From the NCBI GenBank assembly GCA_037384445.1, contig JARRNY010000021.1, positions 1 through 64,000 of the forward strand: a DNA stretch of 64,000 nucleotides, in the 5' to 3' direction. The notes beneath the pieces were generated by a model. It made no database searches. It had not been told where the DNA came from and worked only from the letters and a program-made list of their open reading frames with translations. This document shows, piece by piece, positions 34,489 to 43,628 of this stretch. This stretch comes from Thiodiazotropha sp037384445 (GTDB taxonomy: Bacteria; Pseudomonadota; Gammaproteobacteria; Chromatiales; Chromatiaceae). The position numbers and the translations under genes are program-made. Position 1 is the stretch's first letter. The number at the start of each line of letters is the position of its first letter.

Positions 34489-35838
34489 ATGAAGACCAAG
34501 ATCCTACTCAAAGAATCGGAGATGCCGACCCATTGGTACAACGTGGTGGCGGATATGCCTAATCCGCCGGCACCGATTCTGGCGCCCGATGGCAGCCCGA
34601 TCAGCCCCGACGCCCTGAGCGCAATTTTTCCACCGGCGATCATCGAGCAGGAGGTCAGCGCCGAGCGCTGGATACCCATCCCAGATGAGGTACGCGAGGT
34701 GTTGCGGCTGTGGCGCCCTTCGCCCCTCTACCGGGCCGAGCGGCTGGAGCAGGCGCTCAACACTCCGGCCAGGATCTATTTCAAAAACGAGGCAGTGAGC
34801 CCTGCCGGCTCGCACAAGCCGAATACCGCCGTGGCCCAGGCCTACTACAACAAGATCCACGGCATCACGCGCCTCGCCACGGAGACCGGCGCCGGCCAAT
34901 GGGGCTGCTCACTGGCGCTGGCGGGCCAGCTGTTTGGCCTCGAAGTTCGGGTCTATATGGTCAAGGTGAGCTACGAGCAGAAGCCCTATCGCCGCTCCAT
35001 GATGCAGACCTGGGGCGCCGAGGTCTTCGCCAGCCCGACCGACATGACCCAGTCCGGACGCCATATCCTGCAACAGCACCCCGACTCACCCGGTTCACTG
35101 GGCATCGCTATCTCTGAGGCGGTGGAGGAGGCGGCCGGCCGCGCCGACACCAACTACGCCCTGGGTTCGGTACTCAATCATGTACTGCTACACCAGACCA
35201 TCATCGGCGAGGAGGCAAAGAAGCAGATGGCCCTGGCGGGTGACTATCCCGATATGGTCTTCGCCCCCTGCGGTGGCGGTTCCAACTTCGGTGGTATCGC
35301 TTTCCCTTATTTTGCGGATAAAGCGGCAGGCAAGGCGGTGGAACTGGTGGCGGTAGAACCCGCTTCCTGCCCCACCCTGACCAAGGGGGTCTACGCCTAC
35401 GACTACGGTGACACCGAGGGGCTGACCCCGCTGACCAAGATGTACACCCTGGGCCATGACTTCATGCCCCCCGGCATCCACGCCGGAGGTCTGCGCTATC
35501 ACGGTGAGTCGCCCCTGGTGAGCCAGCTCTACGAGGAGGGTCTGGTAAGTGCCGTGGCGATCCCCCAGCTGGAGACCTTTGAAGCAGGCGTTCTCTTCTC
35601 CAAGACCCAGGGCATTATCCCGGCACCCGAGTCCTGCCATGCAGTAGCTGCTGCTATCCGCGAGGCGAAACGTTGCGCGGAGACCGGCGAACCCAAGACC
35701 CTGCTGTTCAATCTGTCAGGCCATGGCCATTTTGACATGTCGGCCTACGACCGCTATTTCCAGGGAGAACTCAAGGACTTCGACTATCCGGAAGCAGCGA
35801 TCAGGGAATCCCTGGCCCGCCTGCCAAAGGTGGGGTGA
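34489..35838 (+). CDS. TrpB2-type tryptophan synthase beta-like PLP enzyme
   Basis: 449 residues starting MKTKILLKESEMP with GGAG upstream; the frame extends 21 codons further. The PLP lysine motif is AGSHKPNTA (Lys about 110), followed by ETGAGQWGCSLALAG, and the phosphate-binding loop is CGGGSNFGG. The length and the N-terminal extension are those of TrpB2 (TrpB-like), not the TrpA-dependent TrpB1. TrpB2 enzymes condense serine and indole on their own and are often found without trpA, as here. It faces away from uup and is apparently monocistronic. Confidence 0.9.
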   Translation: MKTKILLKESEMPTHWYNVVADMPNPPAPILAPDGSPISPDALSAIFPPAIIEQEVSAERWIPIPDEVREVLRLWRPSPLYRAERLEQALNTPARIYFKNEAVSPAGSHKPNTAVAQAYYNKIHGITRLATETGAGQWGCSLALAGQLFGLEVRVYMVKVSYEQKPYRRSMMQTWGAEVFASPTDMTQSGRHILQQHPDSPGSLGIAISEAVEEAAGRADTNYALGSVLNHVLLHQTIIGEEAKKQMALAGDYPDMVFAPCGGGSNFGGIAFPYFADKAAGKAVELVAVEPASCPTLTKGVYAYDYGDTEGLTPLTKMYTLGHDFMPPGIHAGGLRYHGESPLVSQLYEEGLVSAVAIPQLETFEAGVLFSKTQGIIPAPESCHAVAAAIREAKRCAETGEPKTLLFNLSGHGHFDMSAYDRYFQGELKDFDYPEAAIRESLARLPKVG

Positions 35839-35886
35839 TATCTAACTAACTGTGGCCTGTTCGTGGATCTATTGATCCACGAACAC

Positions 35887-36882
35887 TCAGGTGCCCTGGG
35901 CCTGGGAATCCCAGACACTGAGCAGCCGGGTCAGGTGCGAAGCGGCATGCTCCTGATCGATCGACATCGCCGGGTCCTGCAAATTCTCGATCATGTGATT
36001 CAACCCGCTTACCAGTGTATGCAGGTTGGCGTGGTGCTGCTTCAGATTGGCTTCTTCCACCGCCGCCACGCAGTTGTTCACCACCCCCACCAGCAAGCTG
36101 ATGTTCTCCTTCCAACGGCGATAGCGCGCGGCGTCATGCAACGGCATATTGCGCACCAGCACCGAGACATGATCAGCGTTGATCAGGGTACGGTGACCGA
36201 AATCGATGAGACGCCCTTTGTCATACATCTCCTCCATCATCTCCCGATCCAGCGCACCGACCTCTCCCGCGTGTGAGAAATAGTGCCCGTTACCGATCAT
36301 GCGCACGATCACGCGCAGACCGAAACGGTCGAAAGTTTCCAGCAGCTTGTCGCCCAGTGAACGCAGATCGGAACACTCAAAGGCGTTTTCGGCAAACTGA
36401 CGCAAAGCATCGAGCTCGTGGCAGGCGGTGAGCGAGTCGGCCACATTGCCGTACAGGCGGTTGACGTGCTGTTTTGCGGCTTCCAAATCGTGCCGATTGT
36501 TGAGCGCAATGCGGATTTTGGCCAGCAACTCCTCCACATCGTAGGGTTTTGCCACATAGTCGTCTGCGCCGACGCGGTAACCCGCCAGCCGCTCTTCCAG
36601 GCGCGAGAGAGCGGAGACGAAAATAATCGGAATCATGGAGGTGGCGCGATCACCCTTCAGCTTGCGGCAGACCGTCAGGCCGTCGACGACAGGCATGTCC
36701 ACATCCAGCAGGATCAGATCGGGTGTGAGCTGTTGAGTCAAATCAAGACAGATCTGCCCGTTCTCGGCGCAAGAGACTCGGTAGCGGGCGCTCAGGATCT
36801 GTTCCAGGCTGGCCAGATTGGCCGGCTGATCATCAACAACGAGAATGTGATCCAGCAACGCTCCTTTTTTACTTTGATTCAT
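35887..36882 (-). CDS. Response regulator with uncharacterised output region
   Basis: 331 residues. The receiver domain (about 10-130) is complete: VVDDQ, phospho-acceptor in LILLDVDMPVVDG (Asp about 59), Ser in FVSA and Lys in AKPYD. The rest (about 140-331) is helical and shows no HTH, GGDEF, HD-GYP or kinase motif; the region around LGDKLLETFDRFGLRVIVRM looks GAF-like. It may signal through protein contacts. No histidine kinase gene is adjacent. It is divergent from the Crp/Fnr gene, so a shared promoter region is possible. Confidence 0.82.
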   Translation of the reverse strand: MNQSKKGALLDHILVVDDQPANLASLEQILSARYRVSCAENGQICLDLTQQLTPDLILLDVDMPVVDGLTVCRKLKGDRATSMIPIIFVSALSRLEERLAGYRVGADDYVAKPYDVEELLAKIRIALNNRHDLEAAKQHVNRLYGNVADSLTACHELDALRQFAENAFECSDLRSLGDKLLETFDRFGLRVIVRMIGNGHYFSHAGEVGALDREMMEEMYDKGRLIDFGHRTLINADHVSVLVRNMPLHDAARYRRWKENISLLVGVVNNCVAAVEEANLKQHHANLHTLVSGLNHMIENLQDPAMSIDQEHAASHLTRLLSVWDSQAQGT

Positions 36883-37127
36883 TCCCGTCCCCTTCTAGGG
36901 CGTGTTAAGGCAAAATCCAACAGCCCCGAGCCTTCGGTTACCCCTACCAGCTTGATGACTGAGGATCAACATTACACTGCAATCCAGTATCTATCCAGGG
37001 TGTTTTTGTTAGACAATAGGGTATTCTGCTTAGGTATTTATCTGTTATCGTGCATACTTCCAACCTTTGGTTGAGAACGGATTTTTGCTCTGACACACTC
37101 AGCAGGACCACTCACTACCCACCCACC

Positions 37128-37835
37128 ATGGTTAAAAACGTATCGTTCAAAGAGGCCAAAGATGGCATCGCCGATTGCCGTATCTGCTCCATACGTGAGT
37201 CGGTACTCTTCGCCGGCCTGGAAGACAGCGCATTCGAAAAGCTGCACGACCCCATCGACCAATACACCCTGCCGGTGGGCTCCACTCTCTACCATGCGGG
37301 CGACAAGGGCGAACGCCTCTACACGATCCGTTCGGGCATTTTGAAACTGGTGCAGTACCTGCCGGATGGCAGCCAACGCATTGTGCGCCTGATACGCACC
37401 ACTGATGTCACCGGCCTCGAGACCCTGGTCGGCGAATCCTATCAGCACGACGCGGTGGTGCTGCAGGAGACCGAGGTCTGCGCGCTGCCGGTACGGGTGG
37501 TGGACAACCTCAGCAAGGAAAACCCAAACCTGCACCGGGAACTGCTGAATCGCTGGCAGCGCGCCCTCAACGAAGCCGACGCCTGGCTCACCGAACTCTC
37601 CACCGGCTCTGCCAAGCAGCGTATCGCACGGCTGCTGTTGCGCCTGGTGATGCATACGGAAGAGAGCACCTGCAGCCTGTTCGCTCGTGAAGACATGGGA
37701 GCCATGCTCGGCATCACCACCGAGACAGCCAGTCGTACCATCGCCGAATTCAAGCGCCAGAGCCTGCTGATCGAGACCTCGCCCAACCAATTCCTGCTCG
37801 ACGTCCCCAATCTCAGGCGCCTGGCCGAAGATTGA
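37128..37835 (+). CDS. Crp/Fnr-family transcription regulator with N-terminal CxxC
   Basis: 235 residues from the ATG giving MVKNVSFKEAK; an upstream frame of 26 codons lacks family features. The cyclic-nucleotide-binding-like barrel spans about 25-145 (HAGDKGERLYTIRSGILKL), then a dimer helix and a winged HTH (EDMGAMLGITTETASRTIAEF). Cys17 and Cys20 (DCRIC) precede the barrel, hinting at redox sensing, but the full FNR set of four cluster cysteines is not present. It is upstream of the DUF6858-like and NifX-like genes on the same strand. Confidence 0.85.
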   Translation: MVKNVSFKEAKDGIADCRICSIRESVLFAGLEDSAFEKLHDPIDQYTLPVGSTLYHAGDKGERLYTIRSGILKLVQYLPDGSQRIVRLIRTTDVTGLETLVGESYQHDAVVLQETEVCALPVRVVDNLSKENPNLHRELLNRWQRALNEADAWLTELSTGSAKQRIARLLLRLVMHTEESTCSLFAREDMGAMLGITTETASRTIAEFKRQSLLIETSPNQFLLDVPNLRRLAED

Positions 37836-37927
37836 TCATTTTCAATGCCCGGCACACGCACCGGGCATTATGCTGACGGCCGTTTCTTGATATCGCTATG
37901 CTCAGACTGAGTTAGGGAGAGCGCACT

Positions 37928-38317
37928 TTGAAACAGGCCGTCGCGCAGACAGAAGTCCCCATCTTCACCCTTAAGCTGGAAGCCTCCGAATGCCGGTTCG
38001 ACTCAATGAATGAGATCGTCGGTTATTTCCGGGAGAAGATAGAATCACACAAGGCGGCCAGTTATATCGCCACCTTCGACCATCTCGAACATACCCGGCA
38101 TCTGCCTGAAGGTCAGATTGCCGAAGGTATCGATGCAGCCATCAACATCGTTTTCTGTTTTGGCTTTACCTTGCAGGACCCAATGCAACTGGCAACCCGG
38201 CCTCGCTCAATCGGTATCTGCCAAAGCGACAAGGGATTCACTATCTCTTTTATGGAAGCGCCGATGCCGCTGGTCAACGCCCTGATGGAAGAGTGGGCTT
38301 TGAGCCTGCAGCGGTAA
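37928..38317 (+). CDS. Conserved hypothetical protein (DUF6858-like)
   Basis: 129 residues from a TTG with GGAG nine bases upstream. A compact alpha/beta protein with no signal peptide or membrane helix; conserved-looking blocks are SYIATFDHLEHTRHLPEG and INIVFCFGFTLQDP. I recall similar proteins in sulfur- and nitrogen-cycling proteobacteria, annotated only as DUF6858; this assignment is from memory. It ends 71 bases before the NifX-like gene and follows the Crp/Fnr regulator by 92 bases, suggesting a regulated unit. Function unknown. Confidence 0.65.
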   Translation: MKQAVAQTEVPIFTLKLEASECRFDSMNEIVGYFREKIESHKAASYIATFDHLEHTRHLPEGQIAEGIDAAINIVFCFGFTLQDPMQLATRPRSIGICQSDKGFTISFMEAPMPLVNALMEEWALSLQR

Positions 38318-38388
38318 GTCGCCCGCCAACCCCTGATCCCGACCTGAAGTACTATTTTTTGGTGGGACCACCACCGAGGTCTATCTTT

Positions 38389-38766
38389 ATGAAAATTGCA
38401 GTCACCAGTCAGAACTTCCGCACCATCACCCAACATGCCGGCAAATCACGCCGCTTCCTGATCTTTGAGCAGGATCCGACGACCGGAGCAGTGCAGGAGA
38501 TCGCCCGTCTCGACCTGCCGAAAGAGATGTCGATGCATGAGTTTCGTGGCGTAGATCACCCACTCTTCGAGATGGACTACCTGATTACCGCCAGCGGCGG
38601 GCAGGGCTTTGTTCAGCGCATGGCAAGAGCAGGAGTCGAGGTGATCATCACCGGCGAAGCAGACCCGCAGATCGCGGCGAAAGCAGTCATGGAGGGCAAA
38701 CCCCTGGCACCACCGGCTCCGCATGATCATGGGCATCACCAAGCGCCAATCATGCCGGGTCAGTAG
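38389..38766 (+). CDS. NifX/NifB-C-terminal-like (dinitrogenase cofactor family) protein
   Basis: 125 residues from ATG 38389 with GAGG upstream; the longer frame starting at 38293 overlaps the previous gene. MKIAVTSQNFRTITQHAGKSRRF, TASGGQGFVQRMARAGVEVI and TGEADPQIAAKAV follow the ribonuclease-H-like fold of the NifX/NafY/NifB-C family, which carries iron-molybdenum or iron-sulfur cofactors. The C-terminus is His-rich (HDHGHHQ), a possible metal site. No nif genes are in the window, so a role in another metallocofactor is likely. The first 15 residues are shown only to identify the start. Confidence 0.78.
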   Translation: MKIAVTSQNFRTITQHAGKSRRFLIFEQDPTTGAVQEIARLDLPKEMSMHEFRGVDHPLFEMDYLITASGGQGFVQRMARAGVEVIITGEADPQIAAKAVMEGKPLAPPAPHDHGHHQAPIMPGQ

Positions 38767-38813
38767 CAGAACATGCCGTGGGGTCAGAACCGAAAGGCAC
38801 TGACTTATCCGCG

Positions 38814-38881
38814 ATTGGTGGGGCTGGACCCCACCCTACCGTTCAATTTCAAGGTGTAGGGTGGGGCCCTGCCCCACCAAT
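38814..38881. repeat. 26-bp imperfect palindromic repeat (copy 1)
   Basis: The left arm 38814-38839 and right arm 38856-38881 are reverse complements with two mismatches (shared core CCCCACCCTAC / GTAGGGTGGGG), loop 16 bases. It lies between the convergent NifX-like and GlcG-like genes. A related right arm occurs at 41052-41076. It is REP-like and could terminate both transcripts. Confidence 0.7.
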
Positions 38882-38958
38882 AACTATTACCTGAATCCGT
38901 GGGTTGATGATGATCTTAGGTGGACCACGCTTGAGATACACTCTAACAAGCGTAATAC

Positions 38959-39456
38959 CTACATCGACATCTCAAGATCGTCGATGACAACGTCGATCCC
39001 CGCCTGGGCGCAACCCTCATCGGTCTCGCCGGAGGGTGCACCGCTCACCCCCACACCCCCCAATAACTGACCACCCGCCTGGATCGGCAGTCCACCGGCA
39101 GCCATCAACAGACCATCGATACCACCGATGGGAGTATTGGCCCGATCACTCATCGCTGAGGTGGCAGCATTGAAGTTGACTGAGGTGAAGGCCTTCATGC
39201 GGCTGATCGGCACCGTAATCTGGGCGGCAATGGTGTCACGCATGGCCACCTGCACGATGCCGTCCCGATCGACTACGGTAACACCGACCTGAATCCCTTG
39301 TTTACGGCAGGCTTCGATAGCCCCCTGCGCCACCTTGTTGGCCGTCTCCAGCGAGAGCCGCTTCAGATTGACCGTCGGCGAAGCTTCCTCCGCCGAGACC
39401 GAAGCACTCAGCGAAATCATTGAACTCATCATCAAAGCCAGTGCAATTTTTTTCAT
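38959..39456 (-). CDS. GlcG/HbpS-family heme-binding-like periplasmic protein
   Basis: 165 residues with a signal peptide (MKKIALALMMSSMISLSAS, cut about residue 22). The body is a single GlcG/HbpS domain: GVTVVDRDGIVQVAMRD, FNAATSAMSDRANTPIGGIDG (by its ends) and GVGVSGAPSGETDEGCAQAGI. Family members bind heme or act in extracellular redox sensing, and some are in glycolate operons, but none of those genes is here. The start has a strong GGAGAGAG site. It is followed on the minus strand by the palindromic repeat. Confidence 0.85.
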   Translation of the reverse strand: MKKIALALMMSSMISLSASVSAEEASPTVNLKRLSLETANKVAQGAIEACRKQGIQVGVTVVDRDGIVQVAMRDTIAAQITVPISRMKAFTSVNFNAATSAMSDRANTPIGGIDGLLMAAGGLPIQAGGQLLGGVGVSGAPSGETDEGCAQAGIDVVIDDLEMSM

Positions 39457-39523
39457 TCTCTCTCTCTCCGTTCGATATAGGCTATCAAGTGGTTTAGTTG
39501 TATGGACCAGCAGCGGTCCGAGG

Positions 39524-40768
39524 CTATCGGTTCGTTGCCGAATAGTGTTGTTTTACATAAGCGTCGACCAGCTCGATGAACTGGTCCGCAATATCATCAC
39601 CCTTGAGGGTGACTGACTTCTCGCCATCCACATAGACCGGCGCCGAGGGCGACTCTCCGGTGCCGGGCAGGCTGATGCCGATATTGGCATGCTTGCTCTC
39701 GCCCGGTCCATTGACGATGCAACCCATCACCGCGACAGAGAGGCTCTCGACACCCGCATAAACGCCGCGCCATTCGCTCATGCGTGAGCGCAGGTGCTGC
39801 TGCACCTCCTTGGCCAAATGCTGGAAATAGGTACTGGTGGTCCGTCCACAACCGGGACAGGCCACCACCATGGGTGCAAAAGCTCGGATTCCCATTGACT
39901 GCAGGAGTTCCTGAGCCACCACGACTTCCTGGGTGCGAGGCCCTCCGGGTTCGGGCGTCAATGAGATACGGATGGTGTCGCCAATGCCCTGCTGCAGCAG
40001 CACCGCCAGGGCGGCGCTGGAAGCGACGATGCCCTTGGAACCCATCCCCGCTTCGGTGAGGCCGAGATGCAGCGCATAGTCGCAGGCCTCGGCCAGGGAG
40101 CGGTAGACTGCGATCAAGTCCTGCACCCCGCTCATCTTGCAGGAGATGACGATACGCTCGCCGCCAAGGCCCAGCTCCTCGGCACGACGGGCGCTCTCCA
40201 GGGCGGAGACCACCATCACCTTGTGCACCATGGCGGTACTGTCGATAGGCTGTGGCGAACGGGTGTTCTCGTCCATCAGGCGGGCTACCAGCCCTTTGTC
40301 GAGACTGCCCCAGTTGACGCCGATCCGCACCGGCTTGTCGTAGCGGCAGGCTGTCTCAATCATGCTGGCGAATTGACTGTCCCGCTTCTCACCGCTACCC
40401 ACATTGCCCGGGTTGATACGGTATTTCGCCAGCGCCTCGGCGCAGGCCGGATGGTCATTCAGCAACCGATGACCGTTGAAGTGGAAATCTCCGATCAGCG
40501 GCACCTCCACCCCCTGTTGCGCCAACCCATCACGGATCTGCGGGACCGCTTTGGCCGCAGCCTCGTTGTTCACCGTCAGGCGCACCAACTCCGAGCCGGC
40601 CTGAGTCAGCGCCTTTATCTGCTCAATGCTGGCTTTGACGTCGGCGGTATCCGTATTGGTCATCGACTGCACCACTACCGGCGCGCCACCACCAATTTTG
40701 ACGCTTCCGACCTGCACTGTCTGGGTCTTTCGTCGGTTGATTCCCACGATTAGCTTGCCTCGTTTCAA
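39524..40768 (-). CDS. ispG: 4-hydroxy-3-methylbut-2-enyl diphosphate synthase IspG
   Basis: 414 residues. NRRKTQTVQVGSVKIGGGAP, VVQSMTNTDT, GDFHFNGHRLL and NPGNVGSGEKR are IspG blocks; cluster ligands sit in CPGCGRTTST and CIVNGPGE. IspG is the [4Fe-4S] enzyme of the methylerythritol phosphate pathway that converts ME-cPP to HMBPP for isoprenoids. The start is uncertain: TTG 40768 gives an 11-residue lead, while GTG 40747 has GAGG upstream and leaves four residues before NRRK. Cytoplasmic. Confidence 0.95.
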   Translation of the reverse strand: MKRGKLIVGINRRKTQTVQVGSVKIGGGAPVVVQSMTNTDTADVKASIEQIKALTQAGSELVRLTVNNEAAAKAVPQIRDGLAQQGVEVPLIGDFHFNGHRLLNDHPACAEALAKYRINPGNVGSGEKRDSQFASMIETACRYDKPVRIGVNWGSLDKGLVARLMDENTRSPQPIDSTAMVHKVMVVSALESARRAEELGLGGERIVISCKMSGVQDLIAVYRSLAEACDYALHLGLTEAGMGSKGIVASSAALAVLLQQGIGDTIRISLTPEPGGPRTQEVVVAQELLQSMGIRAFAPMVVACPGCGRTTSTYFQHLAKEVQQHLRSRMSEWRGVYAGVESLSVAVMGCIVNGPGESKHANIGISLPGTGESPSAPVYVDGEKSVTLKGDDIADQFIELVDAYVKQHYSATNR

Positions 40769-41014
40769 TCTCAGGAGAGAGAGGATAGCAAATTCGACTG
40801 TTCTAGATTACCTGCAGCTGATGGGAGTTCGCTCTTTTCTCTGCAAGGGGCAGACTTACCACACAACTATTTCACAGGGGAGAGTTCCGTAGTTATTAAC
40901 CCAGTAAACAAATATCTGGTTACCCACCAGAGTCAGCTATGGCAATCGTCGAAAAAAATTGTTGCAGCTTATTTATCCGAACCTTTTTTCCTCTGCCAAT
41001 TCCAACACCTTCGG

Positions 41015-41076
41015 GTAGGTCTTGGCCCACCCTGTCCTTTTGCTCAGGGCATAGGGTGAGGCCCTGCCCCATCAAT
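41015..41076. repeat. Palindromic repeat (copy 2, degenerate left arm)
   Basis: The right arm 41052-41076 differs at about three positions from the right arm of the repeat at 38856-38881 (shared GGCCCTGCCCCA). The left arm 41015-41035 is more diverged. It is just downstream of the SQR-like gene. Two copies 2 kb apart suggest a dispersed repeat family. Confidence 0.6.
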
Positions 41077-41105
41077 CCGGGCTTTTTTCTCGATGAAGGT
41101 AAAGG

Positions 41106-42374
41106 CTATTTCAGTTTGCCGATACCGAGCATCTTAAGGATGTATTTCTCGTAGATCGGCTCCGAGGTACCTTTTTTCATCTTGCGGATGAAGTACTTCT
41201 CGAAGGCGATCTTCGCCATGTGCACCCACTTACCCTTCTTGAACCAGGCCACGTTGCGCGGCGGGATCTGCGGCAGAGCCACGAAGGCCGCGCCGGTGTC
41301 ACCCATATCCGCCAGACAGATGGCATTCCAGGTCGCCAGGGTGGTGCCCTCTTTGCCCGCCAGTTCATCGGCAATGTTGTGCACGATGGCGGTCACCATC
41401 GACTCGATCATATAACCGGTCTTGGGCGCGCCTGTCGGTACCGCAGTGGCCTCCACCGGTGGGATGGCAATACAGACACCGGCGCCGTAGATGTTGGGAT
41501 ACTTGGGGTTGCGCTGATGGTCGTCGACGAAGACGAATCCGCGCGGGTTACAGAGCCCCTCAACCTTACCTACCGCATCGACGCCCTTGAAGGAGGGAAG
41601 CATCATGGAGTATTTGAACTCCAGCTCATGGTCCTTCACCTTGTGGCCCGCGTCATCGTATTGCTCGATGAACATCTTGCCCTTTTCGACTTTGGTGACC
41701 TTGGCGTTGGTGATCCAGTTGATGTGATGGTTGCGGAAGTCGCTCTCGAGAAAGCCCTTGGAGTCACCCACACCACCCAGACCAAGATGGCCGATATAGG
41801 GTTCGGAGGTAACAAAGGTCATGGGCACCTGGTCGCGCATCTTACGCTTGCGCAGGTCGGAATCCATGATGAAAGAGAACTCATATGCGGGACCGAAGCA
41901 GCTGGCGAAAGGCATGGCACCGATGATGACATGACCCGGATCCTCTAACAGATCCTGATACGCCTTGTAGGCATTTTCTGCATGGTCCACGGTGCAGATG
42001 GATTGAGTGAAGCCCTCGGGACCCGATCCCTCGACCTCTTCAAAGGCGAGACGCGGGCCGGTGGCGATGATCAGATAGTCGTAGTCGATCTTCTCACCAC
42101 CATCCAGAGTCACCTGATTTGCCTCGGGGTCGATCTCATCGACACGCTTGGCAATAAAATTAATCCCTTTCTTCTCCAGATGTGGCCGGATGTCGAAAGT
42201 GATATGAGAGCGATCCCGCCAGCCTACTGCCAGCCAGGGATTCGAGGGCACGAACTGAAAATACTCGCGCTCGTTAATGACGGTGATTTCATGTTCCCGT
42301 CCCAACTCCATACGGAGTTCGTACGCACAAGGCATGCCGCCCGTACCAGCACCCATGACAACGATATGTGCCAT
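41106..42374 (-). CDS. sqr: Sulfide:quinone oxidoreductase-like flavoprotein
   Basis: 422 residues with a GGAGG site before the ATG. The N-terminal FAD-binding motif is VVMGAGTGGMPCAYEL, the second dinucleotide region is DYLIIATGPRL, and the FAD-closing motif is YPNIYGAGVCIAIPP. Cys residues at about 160 (ASCFGPAYEF) and about 298 (GVCIAI) are placed like the redox cysteines of SQR. The C-terminus is basic and amphipathic (FEKYFIRKMKKG), as in membrane-bound SQR. It would oxidise sulfide to sulfane sulfur and reduce quinone at the inner membrane. Other members of the SQR/FCSD/NDH-2 superfamily are possible. Confidence 0.82.
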   Translation of the reverse strand: MAHIVVMGAGTGGMPCAYELRMELGREHEITVINEREYFQFVPSNPWLAVGWRDRSHITFDIRPHLEKKGINFIAKRVDEIDPEANQVTLDGGEKIDYDYLIIATGPRLAFEEVEGSGPEGFTQSICTVDHAENAYKAYQDLLEDPGHVIIGAMPFASCFGPAYEFSFIMDSDLRKRKMRDQVPMTFVTSEPYIGHLGLGGVGDSKGFLESDFRNHHINWITNAKVTKVEKGKMFIEQYDDAGHKVKDHELEFKYSMMLPSFKGVDAVGKVEGLCNPRGFVFVDDHQRNPKYPNIYGAGVCIAIPPVEATAVPTGAPKTGYMIESMVTAIVHNIADELAGKEGTTLATWNAICLADMGDTGAAFVALPQIPPRNVAWFKKGKWVHMAKIAFEKYFIRKMKKGTSEPIYEKYILKMLGIGKLK

Positions 42375-42586
42375 TCAAAAAACCTCCAATTCTCCTATGT
42401 TATCAGCTGTGTCGATGAGGTCAGGAGAAATGCCGCACCGCCAGATATTCAACATCGAGACTCTACATCCAACCTACTGAAAAATAAAGCATTCTCATTG
42501 TATTAACATGTACTAATGAAAGAGTCGCCTCCACGCCTGATGGTTATTAGTGATGATTTTAAACCGCTGAAGGCGACGACACTTTT

Positions 42587-42604
42587 AAACATCCATTGAT
42601 GTTT
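42587..42604. repeat. Short perfect hairpin downstream of metallo-hydrolase
   Basis: AAACATC-CATT-GATGTTT, 7-bp stem. It lies 20 bases past the end of the MBL-fold gene (minus strand) and in the upstream region of the SQR-like gene. No T-run, so function is unclear. Confidence 0.35.
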
Positions 42605-42623
42605 CATAGACTTAGCTGAGAAC

Positions 42624-43394
42624 TCATACCACATCGAACCATCTGCTGACCCCATCCTGCGTGGCGAAATGGAGCCGATCCAGAAGTGTCGGCAGGTGCT
42701 CTGTCAAGATTTGACTGACCTGCGCCACGCTATTGTTCTTCTCGCTCAGATGGGATGCCAGCAGATATCGGAGTCGTTCCAACGGGAGTTGTTGCAGCAG
42801 GCCGATCGATTGCGTGTTGCTCAGGTGCCCATGACGACCGCCGACACGGGCGCGCAGGCGGGGGGGATAGGGGCCGTTGGCCAGCATCTCGCTATCGTGG
42901 TTGAACTCGAGCACCAGCGAGTCACAGTCATGCAGGTTCGCTTGAATATGGGGGGTGATGTGGCCCGTATCGGTCAGCAATCCCAGACGCCGCCTGCCGC
43001 TCTCGAACAAAAACTGGCAGGGCTCCCGGGCATCATGGGGTACCGGAAAAGGCAGCACCTCCAGATCACCCAATGAAAACCAACCGGCATGGCAGTCGAT
43101 TCGATGCAGCTCGGCAATCTCCCCCGGCTTGCCTGCGCGAAAGGTCCCGGCAGTCATGTACACCGGTAGTGCGTAACGTCGCGCCATGGCGCCTACGCCA
43201 CGGATATGGTCTCCGTGCTCATGTGTGACCAGAATGGCATCGAGGGTCTGGGGGTCGACACCCAGCTGGCTGAGGCGGGCTTCGGCCTGCCGGGCGGGAA
43301 AACCGCAGTCGATCAGGACGCGGACCTGAGTCGTCTCCAACAGCAGGGCATTGCCCCGACTGCCGCTTCCCAGCGAGGCGAAGCGCAGCGACAC
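42624..43394 (-). CDS. MBL-fold metallo-hydrolase (YycJ/WalJ-like)
   Basis: 256 residues from a GTG without a clear ribosome site. It begins LRFASLGSGSRGNALLLE, as in YycJ-type proteins, and has the metal-binding motif THEHGDHIRG (about residue 56), a downstream Asp in LLTDTGHI and a His in ASHLSEKNNS. Two metal ions are expected. Family members have been linked to 5' exonuclease or cell-wall signalling roles, so the substrate is unclear. It lies on the same strand after bamC with a 234-base gap. Confidence 0.85.
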   Translation of the reverse strand: MSLRFASLGSGSRGNALLLETTQVRVLIDCGFPARQAEARLSQLGVDPQTLDAILVTHEHGDHIRGVGAMARRYALPVYMTAGTFRAGKPGEIAELHRIDCHAGWFSLGDLEVLPFPVPHDAREPCQFLFESGRRRLGLLTDTGHITPHIQANLHDCDSLVLEFNHDSEMLANGPYPPRLRARVGGRHGHLSNTQSIGLLQQLPLERLRYLLASHLSEKNNSVAQVSQILTEHLPTLLDRLHFATQDGVSRWFDVV

Positions 43395-43400
43395 GATTCA

Positions 43401-43432
43401 GGATGCCCTGCGCCTACCGGAGAAGGGCATCC
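43401..43432. repeat. REP-like hairpin between bamC and metallo-hydrolase
   Basis: GGATGCCCT (43401-43409) pairs with AGGGCATCC (43424-43432), 9-bp perfect stem with a 14-base loop. No T-run. It lies immediately before the start of the MBL gene and after bamC on the minus strand. Confidence 0.45.
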
Positions 43433-43628
43433 GCAGCAGGTATTCATCAGCCCCGAATGGCACTGAGATGAGAGAAATAGACCGCAAGTCTCCGCCAATG
43501 GTCATTGTTGCCACCCAAGCAGATTGCGCATTCATCTGCGTCGAATCTCTCGAGAGCGACCCTGCAGCATCATGCACATTCGAGGCGTAACCACCTTAAC
43601 CAGGGCCTGTTAACACGAATATCAGACC

